This document shows, one piece after another, positions 37,284-45,943 of a stretch of DNA of 64,000 bases. The notes under the pieces are model-generated. The model was given only the letters and a program-made list of their open reading frames with translations. It was not told the origin of the DNA and ran no database searches. A program made the position numbers and the translations under genes. Origin of the DNA: Idiomarina rhizosphaerae (GTDB lineage: Bacteria > Pseudomonadota > Gammaproteobacteria > Enterobacterales > Alteromonadaceae); the NCBI RefSeq assembly GCF_024159085.1, contig NZ_JAMZDE010000008.1, positions 558,001 through 622,000 on the forward strand, read 5' to 3'. The stretch's first letter is position 1. Every line of letters starts with the position of its first letter.

Positions 37284-39629
37284 ATGCACGGCAGCTCACT
37301 TGGTCAATTCGGCAACTATCTGCGAGAAAAATGGGCCTCTCCGCGTCGCATTCGGTTCTGGCTGTTGGTACTGGTTATTCTCTACACCTTGCTGGGCTTT
37401 TTTGCCTTACCCTGGATAATCCAGTACGTTGCGGTGAATACGGCTAAAGAAGATTTTGGCCGTGAGTTGCGCATAGAGTCGGTGCACACTAACCCGTATA
37501 CACTAACGCTTCGAATGAACGGCGTTACGCTTAATGACAAAGATGACCGGCAGTTATTTGGCTGGGGCAACCTGTTCGTCAACCTGGAATGGTCGAGCAT
37601 TATTGACCAAACCTGGACTTTCGACGCAATCCGAATAGACAAGCTAATAATTCAGGAAGAACGCTTTGCTTCAGGTGAAACGCGCTTCTCACGCCTTGCC
37701 CCTGAGAGCTCTGGCAAGCCCTCAACCGAAGAAGAATCCGAGCCAATGCCTGCGTTGCGAGTCAAAAATTTTCATCTGGAGAACGGAGTTCTGCGCTTCG
37801 CTGACAACTTAAAAAACGTGACAGCTAATGATGATGCCGAGCCCAAACAAGTGTCGCTGGCTCTGCAGAATATTGAGCTATCCGTAAAAGACTTCACTCT
37901 GCAAAAAGACACAGACTTTCCGGTTCGTCTGGACGGGCAGCTTGAAAAAGGCGGTAAGCTTTCCTTCGACGGAACCTTCCAGCTACTGCCGAACGCCGCT
38001 CTGGAAGGGAGTGCCAGTATCAATGAACTGGCACTGAAGCAGGCGGCACCTTATCTACAGCAGTTCATGAACGTGCAGCTTGAAAATGGAACACTGACCC
38101 TGAATGGGAAAATGAGTACCAATGCACAACAACCTTTTGCTTTTAAAGGCTCTGCCAGCATTAATACACTGAACATCAAAGAAGCTTCTAACGACGAGAC
38201 TCTCCTTGGATGGGATAGTCTTAAGACCGAACAGTTTGATTTGAACATAGTAAACAAAGAGATTGAAACAGCGCCCATTGTCGTTAAAGGCTTGTCCGGT
38301 CGGGTGGTCATTAACCAGGACAAAACCACTAACTTCGGACAACTTGTCGTTGATGCGCCGGCCGACACAAAAGACGATACGAGTAAAAGCGAGGAAACCA
38401 AACCGTTCGGTATCACTATAGAAGGTGTTGAGCTGTCTGACGGCGACGTTCAGTTTTCCGATAAATCTCTGCCGCTACCCTTCTCTACAAGTATTCACAC
38501 GCTAAGCGGAGAAGTGTCTACTTTGAGTTCCGATTCGTCTGAGCCGGCACGGGTGAAGCTTGAAGGTGAGGTTGCAGAATATGGCCTGGCACAGGTAAAC
38601 GGCACCGTTCATGCCTGGCATCCAACGCGCCAGACGACTATTAATGTCAGATTCCGTAACCTTCAGATCCCGGAATACTCTCCTTATACCGTGAACTTCG
38701 CTGGCCGAAAAATAGCAGACGGCACGATGGATCTTGATCTCGACTACACCGTTAATGAGGAGAAGCTAGACGGACAAAATAACTTGGTGCTACATGGCCT
38801 GAAACTCGGTGAAAAAATGGAGTCCAGCGACGCTATGGATCTACCGCTAGACCTCGCCATTGCATTGCTGCAAGACAGCGACGGTGTCATTGACCTAAAT
38901 CTGCCGGTGAGTGGAGATGTTGGCAACCCGCAATTCGACTTTGGCAAAGTTATCCAACAGGCCGTGGGAAACGCTATTAAGTCTGTCGTTACCGCTCCTT
39001 TCAGCTTTTTGGCCAACCTTGTGGGCGCGGACTCAGAAGAAATGGGTAAAGTCGAGTTTCCGGAGGGTCGTGCCAATTTACTCCCTCCCCAGCGCGAACG
39101 CATCGCTAAGCTTCGCGAGGCTCTCAACGAGCGCCCGGCTCTGGCTCTCGAGCTCGCCGGCCCATTCAACCGAGCTTTCGATGCTCCTGCTCTGAAAGAA
39201 GATAAAGCGATGAAAGTTTTACGGCAACGTCTGGCAGAAGAGGGTCGCGAGGTAGAGGAACCAAGCCTGACCAGCGAGTCGAGTCAGGACGCTATGGAGG
39301 CAATATTTTCCTCTCATTATCCGGACACAGAACTCGAAGCCCTGAAAGACCGCTTCACTGAAAAACCAAGTGAGTCATCCGATGAAGCGACATTCGATGC
39401 GCTGGCCTATCGCAACCACTTAGCTGAAAAGGTTATAGCCGCGCAGTCGATTACAAATGAGGAACTCAAAGCCATTGCAAATGCACGTGCAGAGGCTGTA
39501 CGCGACGCTTTGGTCAACAATTCTAAGAGCGGTATATCTGCTGATCGGGTGCGTATTAGAGAACCCCAGGAAGTCGAATCAGTAGAAGGCGGACGGATTG
39601 CCATGGAACTTGCTGTTACAACGGATTAA
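37284..39629 (+). CDS. DUF748 domain, AsmA-like inner-membrane protein
   Basis: A 781-residue protein with one N-terminal transmembrane helix (about residues 22-48, FWLLVLVILYTLLGFFALPWII) and a long periplasmic part. The repeated beta-strand-rich segments and the LGWDSLKTEQFDLN-type DUF748 units indicate an AsmA/YhdP-like beta-taco fold, which in E. coli relatives moves phospholipid to the outer membrane. The C-terminal third (from about residue 590) contains the FGKVIQQAVGNAIKSVVTAPFSFLANLVG helix and an OmpA-like region. It is transcribed alone on the plus strand, unlike its neighbours. Confidence 0.88.
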   Translation: MHGSSLGQFGNYLREKWASPRRIRFWLLVLVILYTLLGFFALPWIIQYVAVNTAKEDFGRELRIESVHTNPYTLTLRMNGVTLNDKDDRQLFGWGNLFVNLEWSSIIDQTWTFDAIRIDKLIIQEERFASGETRFSRLAPESSGKPSTEEESEPMPALRVKNFHLENGVLRFADNLKNVTANDDAEPKQVSLALQNIELSVKDFTLQKDTDFPVRLDGQLEKGGKLSFDGTFQLLPNAALEGSASINELALKQAAPYLQQFMNVQLENGTLTLNGKMSTNAQQPFAFKGSASINTLNIKEASNDETLLGWDSLKTEQFDLNIVNKEIETAPIVVKGLSGRVVINQDKTTNFGQLVVDAPADTKDDTSKSEETKPFGITIEGVELSDGDVQFSDKSLPLPFSTSIHTLSGEVSTLSSDSSEPARVKLEGEVAEYGLAQVNGTVHAWHPTRQTTINVRFRNLQIPEYSPYTVNFAGRKIADGTMDLDLDYTVNEEKLDGQNNLVLHGLKLGEKMESSDAMDLPLDLAIALLQDSDGVIDLNLPVSGDVGNPQFDFGKVIQQAVGNAIKSVVTAPFSFLANLVGADSEEMGKVEFPEGRANLLPPQRERIAKLREALNERPALALELAGPFNRAFDAPALKEDKAMKVLRQRLAEEGREVEEPSLTSESSQDAMEAIFSSHYPDTELEALKDRFTEKPSESSDEATFDALAYRNHLAEKVIAAQSITNEELKAIANARAEAVRDALVNNSKSGISADRVRIREPQEVESVEGGRIAMELAVTTD

Positions 39630-39662
39630 GCCGCCCGCGCTGTTGGAGCACAGCAATATTCG

Positions 39663-40430
39663 TCAGCAAGGACGCTGTCGATAGAACTGACATAACAACC
39701 GGTAAACCTCGGGCATGTGCTCTTTCATGTTCTGAGGGTCTTCAAAAAAGGTTTCGCTACATACCGCGAAAAATTCAGCCGGGCTGGTTAACGAATAGCC
39801 ATCAAGCGGTAACGGCCTATGATGGATAGAATCGCTCTGCAACCTCTCCCAGGCCGCCGAAAAAATATCGTGCCATTCGCCGGGCTTCATATCCGGATGC
39901 ATAGGCGGCGCGCCGTTGGCACCATCGCGCAACATATCGAGTTTATGGGCAAACTCATGAATAACGACATTACTCGCTTTTCCATGACGAGCATGAGGCC
40001 CTGTTTGACATACCGACTGCCAGGAGAGAATTAACGGACCACGCAGCCATGCTTCACCGCTTAACCCAGGGCTTTGAGGGTGAACAACACCGTCGTCGCT
40101 GCGATACGGACGATTAGGAACAAAGTCCCCTTCGTAAAGAATAATGCTATATAAATGATCGTACCAATCTAACCCAAGGTGCAGAACAGGTACGCAGGCC
40201 ATGGTCGCTATTTTTAAACACATCGCATCGGTGAACTGAAAATCCCCGCCTGATGCAAAGTTTTTACGAACCAGAAAACGGAAGCTCATATCTCGCAGAG
40301 CATCGCGCTCCGCCCCTTGATAACGCGCTATTACCGGCCAGTCTGCTACCGCTGACTCCCACTCACTTTCTGTGAAACCCATTTTTCTAATGCGTCTGTT
40401 CTCAAACCAATTGCGTAATCGCTTAAACAT
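39663..40430 (-). CDS. mtfA: MtfA-family zinc metallopeptidase
   Basis: A 255-residue cytoplasmic protein matching MtfA (Mlc titration factor A, peptidase M90). The zinc motif VVIHEFAHKLDM is intact, and the conserved WHDIFSAAWERL and YSLTSPAEFFAVCSETFFEDP segments follow, providing the third zinc ligand. In E. coli MtfA binds the glucose repressor Mlc and relieves ptsG repression; no mlc gene is in this window. It overlaps no neighbour and stands at the edge of the accessory block. Confidence 0.9.
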   Translation of the reverse strand: MFKRLRNWFENRRIRKMGFTESEWESAVADWPVIARYQGAERDALRDMSFRFLVRKNFASGGDFQFTDAMCLKIATMACVPVLHLGLDWYDHLYSIILYEGDFVPNRPYRSDDGVVHPQSPGLSGEAWLRGPLILSWQSVCQTGPHARHGKASNVVIHEFAHKLDMLRDGANGAPPMHPDMKPGEWHDIFSAAWERLQSDSIHHRPLPLDGYSLTSPAEFFAVCSETFFEDPQNMKEHMPEVYRLLCQFYRQRPC

Positions 40431-40471
40431 GGCGTCCTCGGCGTTGAGCAGAAACGCAGTAGTGAAATTGA

Positions 40472-40786
40472 TTAACTACTTGGTTTCGCAAGAGTTTGCA
40501 CTCCTTTCCCTGAAAATACCCAGCCGCTTAAACCATCCTGGTTAATCTGAATGGCCATAAAGTCTTTGCCGTATCGTATACGTTTAACGTCATGGTCAGT
40601 TCCGGCCGGAACATCAAATACAACGCTGCACCCCGACTTATTGGAGTAGCCACATTCCCAATTGCTGTATGCCGAGACAGCTTCCGTAATTTTTACTTTA
40701 TTGCCGCGATCACTAACAATATCGGCAGCCCATAGACCCAATATCACAAGGCAAATAGCGATGATTATTCCAATACTCAGTTTCAT
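40472..40786 (-). CDS. Small single-pass membrane protein, unknown
   Basis: A 104-residue protein with an N-terminal membrane helix (LSIGIIIAICLVILGLWAA) and a short extracytoplasmic domain holding two Cys (ECGYSNKSGCSVVF) that could form a disulfide. Not recognised. The ATG at 40786 overlaps the previous gene's TGA as ATGA, so translation is coupled; an in-frame TTG two codons earlier is not needed. It is last in a four-gene minus-strand operon with two immunity-like proteins. Confidence 0.7.
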   Translation of the reverse strand: MKLSIGIIIAICLVILGLWAADIVSDRGNKVKITEAVSAYSNWECGYSNKSGCSVVFDVPAGTDHDVKRIRYGKDFMAIQINQDGLSGWVFSGKGVQTLAKPSS

Positions 40787-41019
40787 TCCCAACCCAGCTC
40801 TTTATATGTTTTTTTATCCTGCTCCGGGAAGCCACTTTTGTATTCTCCCCAGCCCATATACTCGTAATATTTAGTCATAGCTTCAAAGTAAGATGAAGCT
40901 TCGCAGGTCCAGGCAAGCTTCGCTCCAGGCCCTAACAAGCCGCGGGCACTGTCACCCCGAGGGCCGGAAAGACAAAACGTCTGTGATTTTTCACCTTCAG
41001 TCCATAGTTCGTGTTTCAT
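40783..41019 (-). CDS. Unknown 78-residue protein
   Basis: A small soluble protein starting MKHELWTEGEKSQTFCLSG, with aromatic-rich central part (EAMTKYYEYMGWGEYKSGFPEQDKKTY). I do not recognise a named family, although the pattern feels like a widespread small hypothetical. The ATG at 41019 has GGAG 4 bases before it; the longer frame from 41064 would overlap the SUKH gene. It is coupled to the downstream membrane protein by ATGA. Confidence 0.65.
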   Translation of the reverse strand: MKHELWTEGEKSQTFCLSGPRGDSARGLLGPGAKLAWTCEASSYFEAMTKYYEYMGWGEYKSGFPEQDKKTYKELGWE

Positions 41020-41044
41020 AGCTCTCCGTGCATTCAAGACTATG

Positions 41045-41488
41045 TTATGCGCCACTTTCTTCATCTATTGCTTCCCCGACGCAGAACCTCACCCAGGAAG
41101 CAAAGTCGGGAAAGTAATCTTGTTCAGCTTCTTTTAACGTTCCCGCTGCAATTCGCAGAAGTGCATGCGTGTCGACCCAGATTACAGTTCCCGCTGGAGA
41201 CTCAGTATCGAGAAGAACCACACCCGAATCATTGCGGTCATCGAGCACAATATATTTTTTCGGAAGACCTATAGTCTCTCTAAACCTTTTAGTATCAGCA
41301 ACGCTTGTATCAAGATTCGAGACCGCCTGGCAATCACCGTAGCCGCAAACCCGCAAAAACCACTTAAACTCAGCAGGAAGAGTCACCTGCAACTCTGACT
41401 CTATCCGTGCCAGAGACGCCTCAGATTCTTTCTGATGACCAAAGCAGTACTTCTCCTGGTCGATAGTGAAGTCCTTGAAGGAGCTCAT
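41045..41488 (-). CDS. SMI1/KNR4 (SUKH) family protein
   Basis: A 147-residue SUKH-domain protein. The signature is visible in EASLARIESELQVTLPAEFKWFLRVCGYGDCQ, the helix-strand start of the fold, and in VVLLDTESPAGTVIWVDTHALLRIA. Such proteins frequently neutralise nuclease or ADP-ribosyl toxins delivered by neighbours, and may occur as orphan immunity genes. No toxin with a secretion domain lies beside it. It starts one base after the upstream gene's stop and is followed by two small genes. Confidence 0.82.
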   Translation of the reverse strand: MSSFKDFTIDQEKYCFGHQKESEASLARIESELQVTLPAEFKWFLRVCGYGDCQAVSNLDTSVADTKRFRETIGLPKKYIVLDDRNDSGVVLLDTESPAGTVIWVDTHALLRIAAGTLKEAEQDYFPDFASWVRFCVGEAIDEESGA

Positions 41489-41489
41489 A

Positions 41490-41810
41490 TCATAGCCCGC
41501 TCTTCAACTCAGCGACAAACTCATCGAGAGACCTACCCATATCGAAAACACCAAAGTCAAAATCAACGTAGTAGACAGTACCAACAGAATTTGTAAAAAG
41601 CACGTTATCGCCTAAGGTGACAGCAAAAGGGCTGAGCTCCATGCCTTTAAGGTAGGGCTTGTAGGCATTCGCAATCTGCTCTTTGTCTTTCTGCGGAATT
41701 AGCTCAATAATTTCCAGATTTTTATCCGGTATTGTCTCTGCAAGCTCCCGATACAAAGACACATCAATAAACTTTCTTACAATATCTGTGTCGTGATCAG
41801 GGGGAGCCAA
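41490..41810 (-). CDS. Immunity-like small protein (T6SS Tdi1/DUF1851 or SUKH type)
   Basis: A 106-residue soluble protein. The C-terminal layout VLFTNSVGTVYYVDFDFGVFDMGRSLDEFVAELKSGL, a strand pair followed by a final FxEFxxxL helix, resembles DUF1851/Tdi1-like or SUKH immunity proteins; I cannot choose between them. The start is TTG at 41810, supported by AAAGGA 7 bases upstream and the absence of any ATG before the conserved part. It is the first gene of a compact operon of four. Confidence 0.6.
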   Translation of the reverse strand: MAPPDHDTDIVRKFIDVSLYRELAETIPDKNLEIIELIPQKDKEQIANAYKPYLKGMELSPFAVTLGDNVLFTNSVGTVYYVDFDFGVFDMGRSLDEFVAELKSGL

Positions 41811-41987
41811 CAGTTTGTCCTTTGTATTCCATAGGGTCTTGAGGAGGCTATATTACCTTTTGAAATTAAAACATTACCAGCACCTTTACTTAACTTGATG
41901 ACTCTTAGCATCAACAATTCAAAGGTTAGATGCTGAACTTATCGAAAGTACTTAGCAGAGGTGTATTCGGGGAGCAAAGCGCCGAGG

Positions 41988-42584
41988 TTAGTCCTCAGCG
42001 CTGTTATCAGACTCTTCTGACTTGGCCGCCTGTTCCAGTATTTTCTCGCGGAAGTTTTCCAGGCCTTTCATGACTAAATCGTAGGTTTTGTCGACACCAC
42101 TTTCGACTTCACCTTCATACGCTTGTAAGCCTGTAAGAATATTTTTGGCGTCGCTAAAACCTTTTTCGATACCGCCAGTAATAGCTTCCATGAAATTATT
42201 CAGAGTATCTTCTTCCGATTCGCCCGGGTTCATTTCTTTGTAACGACCATAAAAATTGGTCGCAAAAGAAACAATGCGATCGGCTGTGGCCTCGGGAGAA
42301 GTATCAACACCGGAATCGTAAATTTTCTGCGTGGCATTTTTGCCCATTACCGGTTCCAGCTCGGTGTTAATGCCTTCCAGCGCCGTTTTATACAGTAAGC
42401 TGAGCGAGTCATTATTACTGTTCAGCGATACCCGTTCATGAGCGCGCAAAATGCCAGCATTGTTTGCCTGCTTAGACTGCGCCGCCATCTCTTTCATACT
42501 GTTGCGGTTGTCGTCGGTTTTTGCGGGACTGTTCTGCTTGCCAGAACCCGTTACGGAGGTGCTATTACCTGTAGTAATTGACAT
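41988..42584 (-). CDS. DUF5610 family protein
   Basis: A 198-residue protein whose N-terminal 50 residues are low-complexity and Ser/Asn/Lys-rich (probably disordered), followed by a helical domain. The segments VSLNSNNDSLSLLYKTALEGINTEL, TADRIVSFATNFYGRY and NNFMEAITGGIEKGFSDAKNIL are characteristic of DUF5610, a family common in Alteromonadales and Vibrionales with no known function. No signal peptide. It has a good Shine-Dalgarno (AGGAG) and is monocistronic. Confidence 0.82.
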   Translation of the reverse strand: MSITTGNSTSVTGSGKQNSPAKTDDNRNSMKEMAAQSKQANNAGILRAHERVSLNSNNDSLSLLYKTALEGINTELEPVMGKNATQKIYDSGVDTSPEATADRIVSFATNFYGRYKEMNPGESEEDTLNNFMEAITGGIEKGFSDAKNILTGLQAYEGEVESGVDKTYDLVMKGLENFREKILEQAAKSEESDNSAED

Positions 42585-42708
42585 AATATTGCTCCTGAAA
42601 AGTTCGGCTATAGCTTGGTTTTAGTATAGCCCGTAACTTGTTATCGGCCGCTTCCGGTTAAAATTTAACCTTTTTATTTATTTTTATCAGGAGAATTCGA
42701 GCACAGCA

Positions 42709-43134
42709 TTACGATGTATATTCCATGATGAGCTCAGGGTGCCCCGTATGCTCATCAACTTTTTCGTTCATTGAAATAAATCCATGCTTTTCATAAAAAC
42801 TTATGCTCGGGCAATTATCTTTGTAAACCGCAAGTTGCAAGCTTTCTCGCCTGCTCTTAGCGTCATTAAGTAAGAGCGTTCCAATTCCTTTGCCCTGAGC
42901 ACCTGGAGTTACAAAAATTGCAGCCAAAGTGTTTTCATAAAGGCTATAGAATCCGTTTATTTCCCCTTCAGATTCGAATACAAAAGTCTCTGATGCAGGA
43001 ATGTACATCTCACGCATGTCGCTAACCTTTGACTCCCAAAATTCCGCTTCTATAAAACTATGAGCTTTTATTGATGCAGAGAGCCATATTTCCAAAACCC
43101 GCTCAAGATCAGCCTCCTTATACTCCCGAATCAC
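42709..43134 (-). CDS. GNAT acetyltransferase
   Basis: A 141-residue N-acetyltransferase. The acetyl-CoA motif is AIFVTPGAQGKGIGTLLLNDA (Q-x-x-G-x-G near residue 87-93) and the C-terminal LAVYKDNCPSISFYEKHGFISM helix and strand completes the fold. The start is taken as GTG at 43134, giving MIREYKEADLERVLEIW with AGGGA about 7 bases upstream; the frame extends to another GTG at 43170 that would add 12 unlike residues. Substrate unknown. A second GNAT gene lies immediately upstream, and it ends 38 bases before this start. Confidence 0.83.
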   Translation of the reverse strand: MIREYKEADLERVLEIWLSASIKAHSFIEAEFWESKVSDMREMYIPASETFVFESEGEINGFYSLYENTLAAIFVTPGAQGKGIGTLLLNDAKSRRESLQLAVYKDNCPSISFYEKHGFISMNEKVDEHTGHPELIMEYTS

Positions 43135-43172
43135 CTTACTATCCCTCACTATTTTTAACTCAACTACCACAC

Positions 43173-43637
43173 TTATTTTGCGTGCATTGAACTGTTAAGT
43201 TCAATTTCCATCGGCTGATAAATCAGCCCTTCAGACTCTCCGGTAGCACCTTTGCACTCAAAGCCATACTTCTCATAAGCGGGTACAGAAGACAGAGAAG
43301 CACTAACCGTTACAATATCGGTTCTCGCGTGTTCCAACGCAGCTGCCAGCAATTTTTTACCCACACCTTTCTTCTGGTAGTCAGGGCTTACGAATAACAT
43401 TGCTACGTGACGCCCTTGTTTGAGCTCTATCACGCCTACAGTTTTACCGTCGCTCTCAGCAACAAGCATCAAATTGTCGCCCTTCATTCGCTCACCGAAC
43501 GAATGACTTGCAGCAATTGTTGAGAAGGTTGATACGCCTTCATCAGACAAGCTATCAGCTACAGATTGAAGAAACGAGGCTAAGCAGATGGCGCTTACAG
43601 CTTCAAGATCCTTCTCTTCCATTTTCCTTATAATCAC
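43173..43637 (-). CDS. GNAT acetyltransferase
   Basis: A 154-residue GNAT enzyme with the acetyl-CoA loop LFVSPDYQKKGVGKKLLAAALEH and the C-terminal SVPAYEKYGFECKGATG segment. A GTG start follows an excellent GGAGG Shine-Dalgarno. The substrate is unknown; it is not closely similar to the neighbouring GNAT, so tandem duplication is unlikely. It is cotranscribed with it and preceded 42 bases upstream by the DUF1801 gene. Confidence 0.85.
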   Translation of the reverse strand: MIIRKMEEKDLEAVSAICLASFLQSVADSLSDEGVSTFSTIAASHSFGERMKGDNLMLVAESDGKTVGVIELKQGRHVAMLFVSPDYQKKGVGKKLLAAALEHARTDIVTVSASLSSVPAYEKYGFECKGATGESEGLIYQPMEIELNSSMHAK

Positions 43638-43679
43638 CGAAACCTCCGGAAGTTTAATACTGCTGCGAGTGTCAGCAAC

Positions 43680-44123
43680 TCAAGCTCCAAGTAATGGTCG
43701 CTGCTTCAAGCTATGGTACTTCAGCGCCATCTGGAGGCAATGACTTAATGGTCCGCTCGCGGGATACGCACTTAAGGGAATAACAATAGCTCTTTTTCCT
43801 TCGTACTGGAATTCATCCGGGTAGACCTCTTTAAAGGTTTCTACCAAGACAGTCTGACAATGAAAGTAAACCCTAATGACATCGGGATCTTTTGGCTTCC
43901 AGTCCATTCGGATTGTACTACCGCCTTTCACAAGATAGCTAGGCTCACCCCACTTGAGAGTCTCTTCAACGGTACCCAAAGCATTTTCTTCGGCTACTGA
44001 AAAAATTAGGTTGCGAACATTTTCAAGCTGCCTTTGTGCCTCTACCGGGTAGGAAGCGAATTTGGCTTGTATCTCCGCGCAAGCGTTTGATACTTTCAGG
44101 TGTGTTTCATCTATTTCTGACAT
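43680..44123 (-). CDS. DUF1801 domain protein
   Basis: A 147-residue soluble protein with the DUF1801 pattern: VRNLIFSVAEENALGTVEETLKWGEPSYLVKGGSTIRMDWK and the later GKRAIVIPLSAYP and LKYHSLKQ. The fold is YdhG/YjhX-like of unknown role, related to iron-cluster or stress proteins in some annotations. Its ATG is followed downstream by the two GNAT genes, in the same direction. Confidence 0.85.
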   Translation of the reverse strand: MSEIDETHLKVSNACAEIQAKFASYPVEAQRQLENVRNLIFSVAEENALGTVEETLKWGEPSYLVKGGSTIRMDWKPKDPDVIRVYFHCQTVLVETFKEVYPDEFQYEGKRAIVIPLSAYPASGPLSHCLQMALKYHSLKQRPLLGA

Positions 44124-44151
44124 TGCGCGCCTTCATTCGTAAAGTCAGTGC

Positions 44152-44388
44152 TTAACTCAGTTGTGCATTGGCGAATTTATCGCCCAGTTCCTTCGTAAAA
44201 GCCCAGTGGTCACCAGTATCAAAAGCGACGACCCAAGCTCCTTGTGCGGCGCCAGCTTGTAGAGAGCTGTTACGAGTACCAAGACAGCAGTTACGGTTAT
44301 AAGGGCTGTCATAATTTCCATATTCAGCTTGTTCCTTTGCCCCCCGGCCTAACCAGGTTAGCCTTATCTGTTCCGCTGTTTTGGTTTG
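44152..44388 (-). pseudogene. N-terminally truncated coding remnant or small unrecognised gene
   Basis: This intergenic stretch carries a 78-codon frame ending at TAA 44152-44154 that reads like a normal soluble protein (GAWVVAFDTGDHWAFTKELG near its end) but has no ATG, GTG or TTG start. In another frame an ATG at 44319-44321 opens a 54-residue hydrophobic peptide (MEIMTALITVTAVLVLVTAL, then a positively charged end) that stops at 44157. An AAGGA sits 11 bases before that ATG. The first frame is the more protein-like one, so I read it as a decayed gene. Nothing identifies its family. Confidence 0.4.
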
Positions 44389-44400
44389 TCAGCATTTAAA

Positions 44401-45822
44401 TTAACGATATCTTGCAATGAGTTCATTAAGTTTTCTTCTGACTGGCGCTACAGTGTTAGATTGATTAGCTAAAATAACCGCAGTAAATCCTTTATCTAAA
44501 TATATGTCTAAACGCGCATCCACGCCTAAGTATGCGCCACCATGACCAACAATTCGATTATTCGGCTCGCCGCTAACAGAGAAACCATAACCATACCAAA
44601 ACGCGGAGTTGTAGTCGGTTTTTTCACTGTATGCTTCTTCAGTAAGCTCCTTGCTAAGTAGCTTATACTCAGTCAATGCTATAGCGAATTTATGTAAGTC
44701 CCCCACGGTAGAAAAACCACCACCCGCTGGGCTGCCCTTAATTGCTCTGGTGTAAATACTGTTAACCCAGTCATCACTGTAGCTTCGTTTCAAATAGCCA
44801 GTAGCTAAGTTTTGATTTGATGAATCCAACTCGAAGCTACCTGTATTTATCATCCCAGCTTTGTTGTAAATGTTTTCTTGTACGTAGTCATAATAGGACG
44901 TACCCGTTACGCTTTCGATAACAAGCCCAAGCATTAGCATTCCTGAGTTACTATATCTATTCCGTGTACCCGGCGAAAATAGCAATGGAGAGCTGGATAC
45001 AAGAGGTTTATAGGCAGTTAAATTCCGGTAAGCTTCCTTGTTACTGTCATTAAATTCGTCGTTAAAAAAATTTCCAAAGCCTGAAGTATGGGTTAAGAGG
45101 TGACGAACCGTTATTGCTTCGACTTCTCCTTGTGGCAACCAACTGGTGTCTACGAAATCTATCAGTTTGTCTTCAAATTTAAGCTTGCCTTGTCCAATAA
45201 GTTGTAACGCCGCAACTGCTGTAAACATCTTGTTCATTGAACCCAAAGAAAATTTTGTCTCTATTTCATTTTTCACGCGCCACGGTCTATTCGCATAGCC
45301 AACAGCCCCCTGAAATAAGACATCTTTTCCTTCGGCAACTAAAACAACACCTGAAAAAGCTTCGTTTCGGGCTAACTTATCAACAAAGTTAGTGAGTTCC
45401 TGTTTTAGTTCTTGTGCGGTAATGGTTGTTAACTTTTGAGCATCAGATATCACGTCTTCAAAGGTGAAATAATTGATCTTAAACGGAGCTTTTCTCTCTC
45501 TATTTATCATTAAATTGTATTCAAGGTCATTGTTGCTTGAAATTACACGAACGCGCTCATTACCATTTTCCGCGGAAAGGTGCTTCTGCACCTCAAGTTG
45601 CCCAAAGGTATTTTGCTGATTTAGTAAAACGCCAACATGTGCATCAATCCCATACCTTTCAATCTGACTCTCTGACATGTTTTCCTGCAAGTATTTGATA
45701 ACTTCTATTCGTGAGCCTTCGTTAAAAATGCCCACAAAGGATTTAGCAAACTTTTCATCGGCAAATGCTAAGTTGGAAAAATAGACAGGTATTAATAATA
45801 GAAGTATGTATTTAGTTCGCAT
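44401..45822 (-). CDS. Exported serine hydrolase (beta-lactamase/class C penicillin-binding fold)
   Basis: A 473-residue secreted protein. The signal peptide (KYILLLLIPVYFSNLAFA) is followed by an extra N-terminal segment to about residue 130 and then a class C beta-lactamase-like domain: active-site SMNK in FSLGSMNKMFT, YSN in NRYSNSGMLML, and HGG in VGHGGAYLGVD. This pattern serves esterases, D-aminopeptidases and peptidases rather than true lactamases. The role is unknown. It is divergent from the CadC-like regulator gene with a 121-base gap, so regulation by that protein is plausible. Confidence 0.87.
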   Translation of the reverse strand: MRTKYILLLLIPVYFSNLAFADEKFAKSFVGIFNEGSRIEVIKYLQENMSESQIERYGIDAHVGVLLNQQNTFGQLEVQKHLSAENGNERVRVISSNNDLEYNLMINRERKAPFKINYFTFEDVISDAQKLTTITAQELKQELTNFVDKLARNEAFSGVVLVAEGKDVLFQGAVGYANRPWRVKNEIETKFSLGSMNKMFTAVAALQLIGQGKLKFEDKLIDFVDTSWLPQGEVEAITVRHLLTHTSGFGNFFNDEFNDSNKEAYRNLTAYKPLVSSSPLLFSPGTRNRYSNSGMLMLGLVIESVTGTSYYDYVQENIYNKAGMINTGSFELDSSNQNLATGYLKRSYSDDWVNSIYTRAIKGSPAGGGFSTVGDLHKFAIALTEYKLLSKELTEEAYSEKTDYNSAFWYGYGFSVSGEPNNRIVGHGGAYLGVDARLDIYLDKGFTAVILANQSNTVAPVRRKLNELIARYR

Positions 45823-45943
45823 TTATTTGTCCTAACGTATTAGAATGTTGGACTTAATTTGTTCAGAAAACTCGCGTAAGTCGATGAAGAAATTGATATT
45901 TTTTTGCGATTTTTTTGTGATCGACGAAAACTAAGGACTGTAA

